Positions 24,255 through 33,513 are shown, counted from the first letter of the stretch. The stretch: 64,000 nt of DNA from an uncultured Bacteroidales bacterium (GCA_902774055.1 CACYGX010000012.1:1-64000), one strand, 5' to 3'. A program made the numbers and translations. Notes: generated by a model from the letters alone, not told the origin.

Positions 24255-26096
24255 ATGAATGAGGCAATGAACCGCATCATCAACATAGTAATCCTGCTCT
24301 TCACCGTTGTGATGGCTCAAGCGGCGACATTCTCTGTCAACGCTCCTCACCAAGTGGTCGCAGGCGACAAGTTCCATGTCACGTTTGTGCTCAATAACGG
24401 CAAGGGTTCCAGTTTCACGGCGCCCGAGGTGAGCGGTGCCCAGCTCATCTACGGCCCCAGCGTGTCCCAGATGCACAGCGAGTCGTGGGTGAACGGCAAA
24501 AGAAGTTCGGAATCCACAGAGGAATATACCATGGTCTATAAGGCCAACACGACGGGCAAATGTCACATTGGAGCCGCATCGATTGTGGTGGATGGCAAAC
24601 GCATGACAAGCAGGCCGTGTACTATCGATGTGGTGGCGTCGGGAAACCATTCCAGCCAGTCCCAACAGCAACAGCCGCGCACCCCTGGTGCCCCCACGCC
24701 CTACAGCGACCCGATGACGCAGAGCGCAGGCCAATCGGTGAAAGGCAATGACCTGTTTGTGCGCATCGAACTGTCCAAGCCGCGTGTATATGAGCAGCAG
24801 GCTGTGGTGTGCACCATCAAGTTGTATACGAAGTATCAGATTTCGCAGTTCATTCCCACAATCCAGCCCTCCTTTGACGGCTTCCTCATCGAGGAACTCC
24901 CCGTGGAGACCGCTCTCAACAAGGTGGAAACGTTAAACGGAGAGCGCTACATGACGGCTGTTCTCAAACAGTGCATCCTGTATCCGCAACAGAGCGGCAA
25001 ACTGACCATCACATCGGGTAACTATGACGTGACTGTGGTGCAGTTCGATACGTTCCGTAGCATCTTTGGTCCCATTTCGCAGCCTGTCGAAAAGGAACTC
25101 AAGTTGTCTAATAACAAAGCCACGGTCAACATCCTGCCCTTGCCCGAACCCAAACCCGCTACATTCACGGGCGCGGTGGGCAAGTTTAATGTGACCACCG
25201 ACCTCAAGCCCGCAACGGGCCTCAAGACCTATAGTGCAGCAACCTATCGCTATATCATCAGCGGTACGGGTAACATCAAGTACATCAAGGCGCCCGAAAT
25301 CAATTTCCCCGAGCAGTTTGATGTCTATGACCCCAAGACCGATGCCCAGGTCAATGAAGGATCGGGCGACATGAGCGGTCGCGTCGTGATGGATTATACC
25401 TTCATTCCGCAGTATGCCGGCGAGTTTGATATCCCCGCGAGCGAGTTCTCATATTTTGACCCCGAGGCGGGCCAGTATGTGACGGTCAACGTGCCAGGCC
25501 GTCACCTCACGGTTGCCAAGGGAGAGGGCCAGCCCAGTAACCATTACCGCATGAAGAATATGGACATCCGTCCCATCAAGACCGGTGACCTGGGCTTGAA
25601 GAAGTCCCATAGCTTTATCGTGGATCATTGGGCCTACTGGCTGTGGTTCCTCTTGCCTCTGGTGGCTCTGGCTGCATTGTTGCTGTATTACCGCAAGCAA
25701 CTCAAGGAGCGGGCCGATGTGCGCCGCATGCGTTCTAAGCGCGCCAGCAAGGTGGCTCAGCGTCGCCTGAAGGCCGCCCGCGGCTTTGCTTCGCGAGGCG
25801 ATCAAGGAGGCTTCTATGCCGAGATGCTCAATGCCCTGTGGGGCTATATGAGCGATAAGTTGTCCATTCCCGTGAGCGAGTTGAGCAAGGATAATATCAA
25901 CGCCGAACTCGAGCAATATGGCATCGACGAGAAACTGCGCCAAGAGTCGATAGCATTGATCGACAAGTGCGAGTTTGCGCAATATGCCCCCGAGTTGGCA
26001 TCGGGTGACATGAACGCCGTGCTCGACGAGGCTGCGGGCGTCATCGACCGATTGGAAAGTGTTAAACGCAAGAAAACAACCAACGTGGAGTCATGA
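24255..26096 (+). CDS. batD: Oxygen tolerance protein BatD
   Basis: The 613-aa BatD has a signal peptide (NIVILLFTVVMAQAA), a series of beta-sandwich domains (FSVNAPHQVVAGDKFHVTFVLN near the start, then a second block beginning GNDLFVRIELSKPRVYEQQ near 165) and one transmembrane helix near residue 460 (YWLWFLLPLVALAALLLYY). A cytosolic Arg-rich helical domain ends the protein. It overlaps batE by 4 bp. An alternative start is the Met four codons downstream. Confidence 0.92.
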   Translation: MNEAMNRIINIVILLFTVVMAQAATFSVNAPHQVVAGDKFHVTFVLNNGKGSSFTAPEVSGAQLIYGPSVSQMHSESWVNGKRSSESTEEYTMVYKANTTGKCHIGAASIVVDGKRMTSRPCTIDVVASGNHSSQSQQQQPRTPGAPTPYSDPMTQSAGQSVKGNDLFVRIELSKPRVYEQQAVVCTIKLYTKYQISQFIPTIQPSFDGFLIEELPVETALNKVETLNGERYMTAVLKQCILYPQQSGKLTITSGNYDVTVVQFDTFRSIFGPISQPVEKELKLSNNKATVNILPLPEPKPATFTGAVGKFNVTTDLKPATGLKTYSAATYRYIISGTGNIKYIKAPEINFPEQFDVYDPKTDAQVNEGSGDMSGRVVMDYTFIPQYAGEFDIPASEFSYFDPEAGQYVTVNVPGRHLTVAKGEGQPSNHYRMKNMDIRPIKTGDLGLKKSHSFIVDHWAYWLWFLLPLVALAALLLYYRKQLKERADVRRMRSKRASKVAQRRLKAARGFASRGDQGGFYAEMLNALWGYMSDKLSIPVSELSKDNINAELEQYGIDEKLRQESIALIDKCEFAQYAPELASGDMNAVLDEAAGVIDRLESVKRKKTTNVES

Positions 26097-26863
26097 AGCA
26101 AGTCATTTTCATCATACTTTTAACAGTGTTGGCATTGCCTGTTATGGCCAATAATGCCAATATTGACCGTGCCAACCAGGCCTATAAGCAGGAACTCTAT
26201 AACGAGGCTCTGAAACTTTACTTCCAAGAAGCCGAGCAGACGGGTGTCTCTTCATCGCTCTATTGCAACATTGGCGACACCTATTACCGCTTGAAGGACA
26301 ACGTCCATGCCGTGCTCTATTACGAGCGTGCTTTGTTGCTCGACCCGTCGAACAGTGACGCAAGGTTCAATCTGGAGTTTGTGCGCGGTAAGATGCAGTT
26401 GCCCGACGATGCCGGTGACTCATGGTTCAGCAACTGGGTGGATCAGACAGTGAGCCGTCTGTCAAGCAACACATGGGCCATCATCGCCATTATCACCTTC
26501 CTGTTGTTCCTGGCGGGTGTGGCTGCCTATCTGTTTATGGACAACGTGCTCGTGCGCAAGATCGGTTTCTTTGGCGGTGCTGTGATGATTGTGCTGAGCA
26601 TCCTTGCCAACCTAGCCGCCTTCCATGTCTATCACAAGGCAACCAGTGGCAACGGCGCTATTATCATGCCTGAGAGCGTCACCCTGAGTACCGCTCCACG
26701 CGCACCCCGCGACAAGCAAGGCGAGGCCTTCAAACTGCAGCAGGGCACGCGTGTCGAGATCGTTGATTCCATTGTCGATAAAAGCACTGGAACATGGCTC
26801 CAAGTATCCACTGCTGGCGGTCACAAGGCTTGGATCAATGCCAAGGATATCGAAGTGATTTAA
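26093..26863 (+). CDS. batE: Aerotolerance protein BatE (TPR + SH3-like)
   Basis: The 256-aa protein has a signal peptide, TPR repeats (residues about 20-100, NQAYKQELYNEALKLYFQEAE and YYRLKDNVHAVLYYERALLLDP), two transmembrane helices (AIIAIITFLLFLAGVAAYLF and GGAVMIVLSILANLAAF), and a C-terminal SH3-like domain (LQQGTRVEIVDSIVDKSTGTWLQV). It overlaps batD by 4 bp and closes the operon. Confidence 0.92.
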   Translation: MKQVIFIILLTVLALPVMANNANIDRANQAYKQELYNEALKLYFQEAEQTGVSSSLYCNIGDTYYRLKDNVHAVLYYERALLLDPSNSDARFNLEFVRGKMQLPDDAGDSWFSNWVDQTVSRLSSNTWAIIAIITFLLFLAGVAAYLFMDNVLVRKIGFFGGAVMIVLSILANLAAFHVYHKATSGNGAIIMPESVTLSTAPRAPRDKQGEAFKLQQGTRVEIVDSIVDKSTGTWLQVSTAGGHKAWINAKDIEVI

Positions 26864-26910
26864 CGCTAAATGCTGAACCATTTCCTCTAACGTCATAATG
26901 CGCTATAACG

Positions 26911-27573
26911 ATGTTTGAATACCTGAATGATATAGACTCTGATGCCTTGCTGGCCGTGAATGGCTTGCACGATGTGTTCCAGGATGCCTTCTGGTGGATG
27001 CTCACCGCCAAATGGTCCTCGTTGTTGCTTGTGCTGGGCCTCGCATGGGTGCTGATGCATCAGAACCGTCGTCACGCCCTTCTCCTGCTGGGAATGCTTG
27101 CCCTCACCGTGCTGGTGGCCGACCAGGTGTCATCGGGCCTTATCAAACACCTTGTGGAGCGCCTGCGCCCCACACACGACCCGTCGCTAGAGAACGCCGT
27201 TCACGTCATTAACGGCTATCGTGGTGGCCTGTACGGTTTTGTGTCGAGTCATGCGGCCAATTTCTTTGCAGTGTCCACCCTCGTCGCTCTTGTCATGCGC
27301 CATCGGGTAGTGACCCTCGGCCTGTTCACCTGGGCTGTGCTGCAGTGTTACAGCCGTGTGTACCTGGGTGTGCATTATCCAGGTGATATCTTGGGCGGAA
27401 TTGTTGTCGGTGTTCTCGCAGGCTTGCTTGTCTGGTTCCTGATGCGCTGGATTGAGCGCCGCTGGCACATCCCTCATGGCCTTTACACTCGAGTTGATGC
27501 CAACATCATTGCTGGCTCCGTTGCCGTTACTATTCTGGGCCTGCTCACCGCTGCAGCCCTGACAGCGCTGTAA
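26911..27573 (+). CDS. PAP2 family membrane phosphatase
   Basis: The 220-aa protein is a type-2 phosphatidic acid phosphatase. The three motifs are present: KHLVERLRPTHDP (KX6RP, near residue 80), GFVSSHAANFFA (PSGH-like, near 108) and CYSRVYLGVHYPGDILGG (SRX5HX3D, near 147). Several membrane helices surround them. Such enzymes dephosphorylate undecaprenyl pyrophosphate or other lipid phosphates at the membrane. It follows batE by 47 bp and may be read from the same transcript, but no function ties it to Bat. A terminator follows. Confidence 0.92.
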   Translation: MFEYLNDIDSDALLAVNGLHDVFQDAFWWMLTAKWSSLLLVLGLAWVLMHQNRRHALLLLGMLALTVLVADQVSSGLIKHLVERLRPTHDPSLENAVHVINGYRGGLYGFVSSHAANFFAVSTLVALVMRHRVVTLGLFTWAVLQCYSRVYLGVHYPGDILGGIVVGVLAGLLVWFLMRWIERRWHIPHGLYTRVDANIIAGSVAVTILGLLTAAALTAL

Positions 27574-27598
27574 CAGCCAATGATTGTGTGTCAAGGTG

Positions 27599-27627
27599 GC
27601 GAAAAAATGAAAAACCGCTTTTTTCGC
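27599..27627 (+). terminator. Terminator after the PAP2 gene
   Basis: GCGAAAAAA (27599-27607) pairs with TTTTTTCGC (27619-27627), and TTTTTATTTT follows. Confidence 0.6.
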
Positions 27628-27657
27628 TTTTTATTTTGTGGATTGCATGAATTGTCG

Positions 27658-27665
27658 TATCTTTG
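27658..27665 (+). promoter_or_regulatory. -7 box TATCTTTG for the 27714 gene
   Basis: TAnnTTTG match, 48 bp before the ATG at 27714. Confidence 0.7.
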
Positions 27666-27713
27666 TGGAAATAACTGAGATACAACAATTACACTATATA
27701 AAAAGTATCGCTT

Positions 27714-27962
27714 ATGTCAAGAACCATCTCATTCAATGAACTGCGACGGATAAAGAACCGTCTGCCTGAAGGTTCCATTCACACGATCGCCGACAAACTC
27801 AACCTGCCGGTTCAGTCGGTGAGAAATTATTTTGGCGGGTCAAATTATGAGTTCGGAACCAATATGGGCTTCCATTTGGAGCCAGGCCCCGATGGCGGGC
27901 TTGTCGTGCTTGACGACCCTCAGATTCTGGATATGGCGCTCGAAATCTTAGAGAAAAGTTAA
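27714..27962 (+). CDS. Small predicted DNA-binding protein
   Basis: The 82-aa protein reads MSRTISFNELRRIKNRLPEG and then SIHTIADKLNLPVQSVRNYFGG, which fits a helix-turn-helix (recognition helix PVQSVRNYF). The rest has HLEPGPDGGLVVLDDPQILDMALEILEKS. I recognise it only as a small conserved Bacteroidales protein with a probable HTH. The target is unknown. It has its own -7 box and precedes a universal stress protein gene by 59 bp. Confidence 0.8.
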   Translation: MSRTISFNELRRIKNRLPEGSIHTIADKLNLPVQSVRNYFGGSNYEFGTNMGFHLEPGPDGGLVVLDDPQILDMALEILEKS

Positions 27963-28021
27963 AAGCAATTATAGAATCGTTAGCATCCAACCACCTTTTC
28001 ACATCTAACTCCTAAAACGCT

Positions 28022-29125
28022 ATGGACAACAAGAACAATAACGACCCTAACCGACTGATTACTGTCGCCATCCACACGTTTGATCGTGCGGTGGAGTTAA
28101 AGAACACCCTTGAGGAAGAAGGGATTGAGGTGAAGTTGCATAATGTCAACCTCGATGAGAAAGTCCTTGGCTCGGGTGTGAGGGTGCGCATTCGCGAACG
28201 CGACCTGCCCCAGGCGCTGCAGATCATAGAGTCGCCCGAGACCACAACCAGCGACAAGCGCACCGTGCTGTTGCCCGTGGACTTTGGCAAATACTCGCTT
28301 AAGTCGGTGAAATTGGGCATGGAATATGCCCGTCGCAGCCGTGGCAAGGTCCTGTTGCTCCATAGTTACATTAACGAGCGCCACACGATGTCGTTGCCTT
28401 TTGGCAGCGACCGTTATGAGAGCCCCGAGGACAACTTCAAGGCCATTAAGAAGAATGCACGCGAGCAGATGGACGAATTTGTAAAGATGCTCAAGGAAAA
28501 GATTGCCGCTGGCGAGTTGCCGAAGGTGACGATTGAGACCAGGGTGACCGAGGGCATCCCCGAGGAGCAGATTCTGCATTATGCCCAGAAGTATGACGTG
28601 TCGCTGATCGTGATGGGCACTAGCGGCACCAATCGGCGCCGTCAAAACCTCATCGGCAGTGTAGCAGGCGAGGTGATGGATGCTTGCAAATTCCCCATTT
28701 TCACGGTCCCCATCGGCATGCCCGATGTCGGCTTGACCGATATCACCCATGTGGCGTTTTTCTCCAACCTCATCCAGCAGGATTTGATTTCGTTTGACCG
28801 CTTCGCGCGCCTGTTCAACATGCGTGGTGTGGAAGTTTCCATTATTCCTGTGGTCGATAAGAAAGATCGTCGCCTGGTGGACCAGTCACTGCAGCAACTG
28901 GTGCAGTACTGCCGTGAGCACTACCCCGAGTGCACCTTCAGGACCAAGCGCATCGCTGCCAAGACGTTTATGGAGAGTTTTGCCCAGTATGCCAAGGATG
29001 AGAACGTCCAGCTCATCGCCGTGCCCAACAAGAAATCGAGCATTTTCTCGCGTCTGTTCAACCCCAGCATCGCTCACCGCGTGCTGTTCCAGACCGACAC
29101 CCCCATGCTCGTCGTTCCCGTTTGA
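28022..29125 (+). CDS. Tandem universal stress protein with N-terminal DUF2007-like domain
   Basis: The 367-aa cytosolic protein starts with a DUF2007-like domain (about 1-75, TFDRAVELKNTLEEEGIEV...VRVRIRERDLPQALQII). Two UspA domains follow. The first (about 80-235) keeps the ATP-binding pattern G-x2-G-x9-G-S (GTSGTNRRRQNLIGS). The second (about 240-367, HVAFFSNLIQQDLISF...DTPMLVVPV) lacks it. Usp proteins bind ATP or AMP and are induced by stress. The stop is one base from that of the convergent DUF169 gene. Confidence 0.88.
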   Translation: MDNKNNNDPNRLITVAIHTFDRAVELKNTLEEEGIEVKLHNVNLDEKVLGSGVRVRIRERDLPQALQIIESPETTTSDKRTVLLPVDFGKYSLKSVKLGMEYARRSRGKVLLLHSYINERHTMSLPFGSDRYESPEDNFKAIKKNAREQMDEFVKMLKEKIAAGELPKVTIETRVTEGIPEEQILHYAQKYDVSLIVMGTSGTNRRRQNLIGSVAGEVMDACKFPIFTVPIGMPDVGLTDITHVAFFSNLIQQDLISFDRFARLFNMRGVEVSIIPVVDKKDRRLVDQSLQQLVQYCREHYPECTFRTKRIAAKTFMESFAQYAKDENVQLIAVPNKKSSIFSRLFNPSIAHRVLFQTDTPMLVVPV

Positions 29126-29126
29126 T

Positions 29127-29831
29127 TTATAGCCTTTCCTTGATACGTTCCCAGGCATGGGAGCCAAACAGGAAGCAGTCGTGCATCGTGTCCAGCATCA
29201 CGGTGAAACGGCTCATGGGAATGGTCAAGCTCAATTCATCCTTACCGACCCAGGGGCGTACCGACGGGTCAAACAGCCCGAGAAAACAGCGGTGTCCACC
29301 GCGAGCGTTCTCGACCACCGTCATCGAGACCACCGTGCTGCATCCCGAGCCGAATTGCGCCACGACAGCGTCGGGCTCGTTGCTGTCAAAGAAGGCCCAG
29401 CCACATAAACCCGACAGCATATCGGGTGTGGCATAGAACATCACGCCCTCAAAGCCGTCTAGCGAATCGGCCTGGTCTGCCCTGACAAAGTTCAGATAAG
29501 GCTTTGCGCTGCGGCTCATGTTGAGCCCCTTCACGTAATCCGCTACCATCTCGGGTGTCTTTTTGTACTTCTCGACAAGCGAGACGAAGTTGGGCACCCG
29601 CTCCGGCATGTCGCTGAAGCCCGTGTAGAGTTTTCCGCCTCCACACCCGATGACCTCGGCGCTCAAGCTCACGGGAGAGCCCTCACGTGCTGCCTGCAGT
29701 CCCTTGAAGAAACAACCGCCAATCTTTGCAGTTGGTGCAACAGGTTCGCCACTATATCCGAACAATAACGGCAGTTGTGCCTTTTCACCGAAGGCTTCAC
29801 GATAACTCTCAATAAATTCTTTCAGTTCCAT
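29127..29831 (-). CDS. DUF169 family protein
   Basis: This 234-aa cytosolic protein belongs to DUF169, a family of unknown function frequent in anaerobes. Features visible include IGGCFFKGLQAAREG, a Cys-rich EVIGCGGGKLYTGF segment near residue 62, and VAQFGSGCSTVVSM near 165. The conserved cysteines suggest metal or cofactor binding. It follows the lipoprotein gene at 29851 by 19 bp on the same strand and is probably co-transcribed. It faces the universal stress protein gene tail to tail. Confidence 0.85.
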   Translation of the reverse strand: MELKEFIESYREAFGEKAQLPLLFGYSGEPVAPTAKIGGCFFKGLQAAREGSPVSLSAEVIGCGGGKLYTGFSDMPERVPNFVSLVEKYKKTPEMVADYVKGLNMSRSAKPYLNFVRADQADSLDGFEGVMFYATPDMLSGLCGWAFFDSNEPDAVVAQFGSGCSTVVSMTVVENARGGHRCFLGLFDPSVRPWVGKDELSLTIPMSRFTVMLDTMHDCFLFGSHAWERIKERL

Positions 29832-29850
29832 GTTAAGCGTCTGTTAATGG

Positions 29851-30324
29851 TTACTTCATGTGCTTGAGCATTTCAGCCTTATCGACAACGACCCAAACGG
29901 TATCCACCACATGGCCTTGGCCGCCCATGTGGCGTAGAGGATTGGCAAAGTCCTTGTCAAGGACCTCAACATCATCGACAAAGTAGTCGGTTTCGCCTCG
30001 GTTACTGAAGACATTCTTGAAGCCCCACACGGCGTGGTATTTGAGTTTGACCTTCCATCCCTCGATTTGAGCCTGATAGAGCAGCTGCACCAGCGAGTCC
30101 TGATCGTTGCGGTCGTTGTCAAATGAGAACTGGAACGGCTCTCCGCTCGTGTTCATGCCCGTCTGCGTGAGGTTCATGCGACCTTCCCAGGAATCCCAAA
30201 AGACCCCTTTCTTGGTAAATTCAATCAAGTTGCCCACTTTCTCGCCCACCGAGTAATTCTCCTTACATCCACTCAGCGGCATAATCAGCATGGCGATAAA
30301 GCACAAATACAAAAGTCGTTTCAT
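29851..30324 (-). CDS. Bacteroidales lipoprotein of unknown function
   Basis: The 157-aa product has a lipoprotein signal with lipobox PLSGC (Cys 20). The mature part (NYSVGEKVGNLIEFTKKGVFWDSWEG...VWGFKNVFSNRGETDYFVDDVE) resembles a small family seen across Bacteroides with no known function. It is beta-rich, with no catalytic motif. It is the first gene of a probable two-gene unit with DUF169 and is divergent from the small gene at 30437. Confidence 0.8.
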   Translation of the reverse strand: MKRLLYLCFIAMLIMPLSGCKENYSVGEKVGNLIEFTKKGVFWDSWEGRMNLTQTGMNTSGEPFQFSFDNDRNDQDSLVQLLYQAQIEGWKVKLKYHAVWGFKNVFSNRGETDYFVDDVEVLDKDFANPLRHMGGQGHVVDTVWVVVDKAEMLKHMK

Positions 30325-30388
30325 CTTTAATAGGTACGTTATGAGTTATTTTAGTGATGAGAATGTTGTTCAGAATCAGTATTCTTAT

Positions 30389-30396
30389 TATTTTTG
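30389..30396 (+). promoter_or_regulatory. -7 box TATTTTTG for the 30437 gene
   Basis: TAnnTTTG match, 40 bp before the ATG at 30437. It rules out the longer upstream frame. Confidence 0.65.
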
Positions 30397-30436
30397 CATC
30401 TATCTATTAAATAAACGGATTAAAAATCAGAATATT

Positions 30437-30625
30437 ATGGCAAAGGATTTGAAAAGATTTGTTTGGCGGGAGTCTGAGGGAATTCTTAAAGAAACCAGGA
30501 TTATTGTTGACACTCATACCGGCGTAAACTACCTTTTTGTGCATGAAGGGTATGCTGGCGGTTTAACCCCGCTACTTGACGAGAACGGCAAACCCATCGT
30601 CACCCGTGTCATCGTCGAGGATTAA
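30437..30625 (+). CDS. DUF6440-like small protein
   Basis: The 62-aa protein (starts MAKDLKRFVWRESEG) has the core RIIVDTHTGVNYLFVHEGYAGGLTPLLDENGKP, which looks like the DUF6440 family (recalled, not searched). A longer frame begins further upstream at 30290, but the -7 box at 30389-30396 lies inside it, so ATG 30437 is used. Function unknown. The hairpin at 30653-30687 follows. Confidence 0.8.
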   Translation: MAKDLKRFVWRESEGILKETRIIVDTHTGVNYLFVHEGYAGGLTPLLDENGKPIVTRVIVED

Positions 30626-30652
30626 GACAGAACCAGCAGGTATTCAACAAAA

Positions 30653-30687
30653 ATAGCACGAGCCAATGGATTGTTGGTTCGTGCTAT
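30653..30687. terminator. Bidirectional terminator
   Basis: A 14-bp stem (30653-30666 with 30674-30687, one G-U) lies between convergent genes. On the minus strand it is followed by TTTTTG, which fits termination of the transporter gene. On the plus side the T run is shorter. Confidence 0.75.
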
Positions 30688-30718
30688 CGGTTTTATCAAA
30701 TCTATTGATTCAGTAAGA

Positions 30719-32182
30719 TCAAATCCAGCCCATCGAGTGATAAAGGAATGCGATGAGGTAACCGGCTATACAGGCAACGAGGGTGTGAACCAAGCCGGGC
30801 ATCATGAACGAGTGGTTCAGCAGGTACTTGCCGATGACAGTGGTACCCGTGCGGTCGAAGTTCACCGTGGCGATATCCGACGGGTAGTTGGGGATAAAGA
30901 AGTAGCCATATACCGAAGGCAACACGCCCAACAGGATCCAACCGTCGATGCCCAGTCCATAGGCCAGCGGCAGCATGGAAACCACAACTGCGCCCTGGGA
31001 ATTGACGAGTACCGACACGAGGAAGAATGCAAAGGCTATTGACCACGGGTATTTCTCAACCAAGCCCGCCAGCATGTTTTGGATTTCGCCCAGGTAGTTA
31101 GCGAAGTAGGTGTCGGCCAACCAAGCGATACCATAGATGGCCACTACGGCAACCATACCGCTCTGCCAAACGGGACCAGCGATAGCCTTTTTGGGTGAAG
31201 CCTTGCAGAATATAATCATCAGCGCAGCGGCGGTAATCATCACAATCTGGATGACAAGGTTCATCTTCAACGGGGTGAGGTGCATTTTGGTCAAGCCGTC
31301 AACAGCGATGCCCAACTTGGCCAACTGGTCGGCAGTGATGGTCACGCGCGAGCCGATGAGTTCGACGGTAGCGTCACCGTCAATAGCCTTGATGGTCTCA
31401 TAGGAGGGCAACAGTTCCTGGAAAATAGCGAAGAACACAATCACCAACAGGGCACCGAAGAAGATGTAAACGGCGCGCTTGCTCTCGGGGGCAATCTTCT
31501 TGTCGAGGGTGGTGGCGTTGCCGCCATAGATGTACTCGCGCTGAGCGGGATCGGCAATTTTCTTCTGGAATTCGGGGTCTTTGTCCAGATCCTTACCGCG
31601 GCGGTAGGAAGCTACCGATGCGAAGAAGATACCCAACAAGCAGGCAGGAATGGTCACCATAAGCACCTTGGGGATGGTGATGGCATAGCCATTGGTACCT
31701 GAGATGGTAATAAACGCTACCACCGCTGCTGCGATGGGCGAGCAAGTGATACCAATCTGGGACGCAATGCTGGCGATACCGCAGGGACGCTCGGGGCGGA
31801 TGCCCTTCTTGATGGCGATATCGCAGATGATAGGCATCAGCGTATATACCACGTGACCCGTGCCGACGAGCACCGTCAGGAAGAAAGTAGCTAGCGGGGC
31901 GAGGAACGTGATGCGGTCGGGGTGCTTACGCAACAGTTTCTCGGCTAACTGGATGAGCCAGTCCATACCGCCTGACGCCTGCATGATGCCGGCGCACGTG
32001 ACGGCCGCGATAATAATGTAAATGACATCGGTGGGAGGCGTGCCGGGTTTCATGCCAAATCCAAACACGAGAATCGCGAGGCCAATGCCCGAAATCGCTC
32101 CCAATGCCAGACTGCCGTATCGGGAGCCTAGCCACAGTGCTGCAAGAACGATGCAGAGCTGTAAAATCATGAGTAGTGACAT
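30719..32182 (-). CDS. Anaerobic C4-dicarboxylate transporter, Dcu family
   Basis: This protein of 487 aa has about 12 membrane segments and matches the DcuA/DcuB family, which exchanges fumarate, malate, aspartate and succinate. Recognisable stretches: IIAAVTCAGIMQASGGMDWLI near residue 57, GTGHVVYTLMPIICDIAIKKGIRPERPC near 108 and ASQIGITCSPIAAAVVAF. A central cytosolic loop (about 195-250) separates the halves. Fumarate/succinate exchange suits an anaerobe making succinate. It lies downstream of heptad repeats. DcuA versus DcuB cannot be settled here. Confidence 0.9.
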   Translation of the reverse strand: MSLLMILQLCIVLAALWLGSRYGSLALGAISGIGLAILVFGFGMKPGTPPTDVIYIIIAAVTCAGIMQASGGMDWLIQLAEKLLRKHPDRITFLAPLATFFLTVLVGTGHVVYTLMPIICDIAIKKGIRPERPCGIASIASQIGITCSPIAAAVVAFITISGTNGYAITIPKVLMVTIPACLLGIFFASVASYRRGKDLDKDPEFQKKIADPAQREYIYGGNATTLDKKIAPESKRAVYIFFGALLVIVFFAIFQELLPSYETIKAIDGDATVELIGSRVTITADQLAKLGIAVDGLTKMHLTPLKMNLVIQIVMITAAALMIIFCKASPKKAIAGPVWQSGMVAVVAIYGIAWLADTYFANYLGEIQNMLAGLVEKYPWSIAFAFFLVSVLVNSQGAVVVSMLPLAYGLGIDGWILLGVLPSVYGYFFIPNYPSDIATVNFDRTGTTVIGKYLLNHSFMMPGLVHTLVACIAGYLIAFLYHSMGWI

Positions 32183-32194
32183 ATCTTAATTTTT

Positions 32195-32271
32195 TTAGTT
32201 TTTAGTCCTTGGTCCTTAGTTTTTAGTCCTTAGTCCTTAGTCCTTAGTTTTTAGTCCTTAGTTTTTAGTTT
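32195..32271. repeat. Heptanucleotide tandem repeat, 11 units
   Basis: Eleven consecutive 7-bp units of TTAGTCC or TTAGTTT (one TTGGTCC) fill most of the gap between the Dcu transporter and the porin gene. They lie upstream of the transporter start on its strand. Confidence 0.9.
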
Positions 32272-32277
32272 TGGAAT

Positions 32278-33402
32278 TTAGTAGCGGATGCTCACTTGCA
32301 CGAACACGCTGCTATAGTCAGGCTTGGCCAGGGCGCGGTCGTGGGTAAAGCAATACTCGGTCTGGACCTCAAGGTATTTACAGAAGCGGTAGTTCAGACC
32401 CACCTCATAGTTGGTCTTAGCATCGACCGATGATGCCGTGGGGCGGTAGAGGTCATAACGGGCTTTAGCCATCAGTTTATCCTTCACCAGGGGAACGATA
32501 GCGAGGGCATAGACACCATCACTCTTGTTATTGACGACCTCATTGCCGTCTTTGTCGGTATAGGTCTTAATGGTCAGGTCGCTGGCGTTACCCGGGTTCT
32601 GGTAGGTGGTGGCAAATCCGTAACCTGTCGAGTGGATATACTCGGCACGCAGTTGCAGGTCACCCTTCTTGTACTCGGCACTGAAGGCATAACGGTGCTG
32701 GCGCAGGCTCTCCGTCTTGCCGCCGCTCTTGCGGGCGTAGGAACCTTCCCATCCAAAGGCGCCCAGGCGCATACCCGCGATGGGCATGACCCATGCGCCG
32801 CCAATGATGTCTTTACGCTCGTCCACATCCTTGACATTAATACCCTGGCCGTTGAATACACCCACTTGATAGTGCAGCAGGTTGCGTCCACCGCTGCTCT
32901 TGAGGAAGTCGCCCTGGAATTGAAGACCGATGTCGCGGCCGTTGCTCGCGTGCATACCTGTTCGGTCGCTGAAGCCCGCCAATTTGCTGACCGGCTGTGA
33001 ATAGCTCATGAAGCCCTGGTCGATGGGGTTCATCGGGTTCTCGTAGGTGAACGGGCGCTTGAACTGACCTAACTTCACGCGGAAGAAGTCAAACTTCTGC
33101 CACTCCATGAAGTAGTCCACCAGTCGTGGGCTACTGCCCAGCGTGCTGGTGTTACCGTTGATTTGGCCTTGAATCTTGTAGTAGAAATCATTCAGGATTC
33201 GGCCCTCAATCGATGCCCTGACGAGCCTCAAGTCAAACGAGTTGCTATTGTTTTTGTCCTGGAATGTGGCTTGATAGGAAGCCATAGCAAAGCCGCTGAA
33301 TTTGGGCTTGGTGAAAATCGCATTATTGCCATCGCTCTCGGCCGCCAGTGCCGTGAGCAGTACTATAGACCCTAGCAGGGTCAGCATGAGTCGTTTTATC
33401 AT
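32278..33402 (-). CDS. Porin_O_P family outer membrane porin
   Basis: The product of about 374 aa has a signal peptide (MIKRLMLTLLGSIVLLTALAA) and a beta-barrel sequence like the Pseudomonas OprP/OprO porins. It has alternating residues and turn-rich strands (FSGFAMASYQATFQDKNNSNSFDLRLVRASIEGRI, YYKIQGQINGN, DFFRVKLGQFKRPFTYEN), and it ends in an aromatic-rich VQVSIRY. OprP is phosphate selective, but the substrate here is unknown. ATG 33402 is used because the longer frame starts at a non-ATG codon. A TACATTTG box lies 41 bp upstream. Confidence 0.9.
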   Translation of the reverse strand: MIKRLMLTLLGSIVLLTALAAESDGNNAIFTKPKFSGFAMASYQATFQDKNNSNSFDLRLVRASIEGRILNDFYYKIQGQINGNTSTLGSSPRLVDYFMEWQKFDFFRVKLGQFKRPFTYENPMNPIDQGFMSYSQPVSKLAGFSDRTGMHASNGRDIGLQFQGDFLKSSGGRNLLHYQVGVFNGQGINVKDVDERKDIIGGAWVMPIAGMRLGAFGWEGSYARKSGGKTESLRQHRYAFSAEYKKGDLQLRAEYIHSTGYGFATTYQNPGNASDLTIKTYTDKDGNEVVNNKSDGVYALAIVPLVKDKLMAKARYDLYRPTASSVDAKTNYEVGLNYRFCKYLEVQTEYCFTHDRALAKPDYSSVFVQVSIRY

Positions 33403-33442
33403 TGTCGTCAAATGTTTGGAGGTTAATTATTCTAATAATTGG

Positions 33443-33450
33443 CAAATGTA
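33443..33450 (-). promoter_or_regulatory. -7 box TACATTTG for the porin gene
   Basis: CAAATGTA on the plus strand, 41 bp upstream of the porin ATG. Confidence 0.65.
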
Positions 33451-33493
33451 CGCATTTTTTAACAAAACTTCGCAAATTTGCTCCGAAAAAGTG

Positions 33494-33501
33494 TAATTTT
33501 G
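33494..33501 (+). promoter_or_regulatory. -7 box TAATTTTG for mutY
   Basis: The TAnnTTTG match ends 12 bp before ATG 33514 and rules out the longer non-ATG frame. Confidence 0.7.
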
Positions 33502-33513
33502 TGCCGAGAAGTT

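Noticed and set aside
18359-26863. The bat operon as a novel system
   Set aside because: moxR, DUF58 and batA-E in this order are a well-known Bacteroidetes operon.
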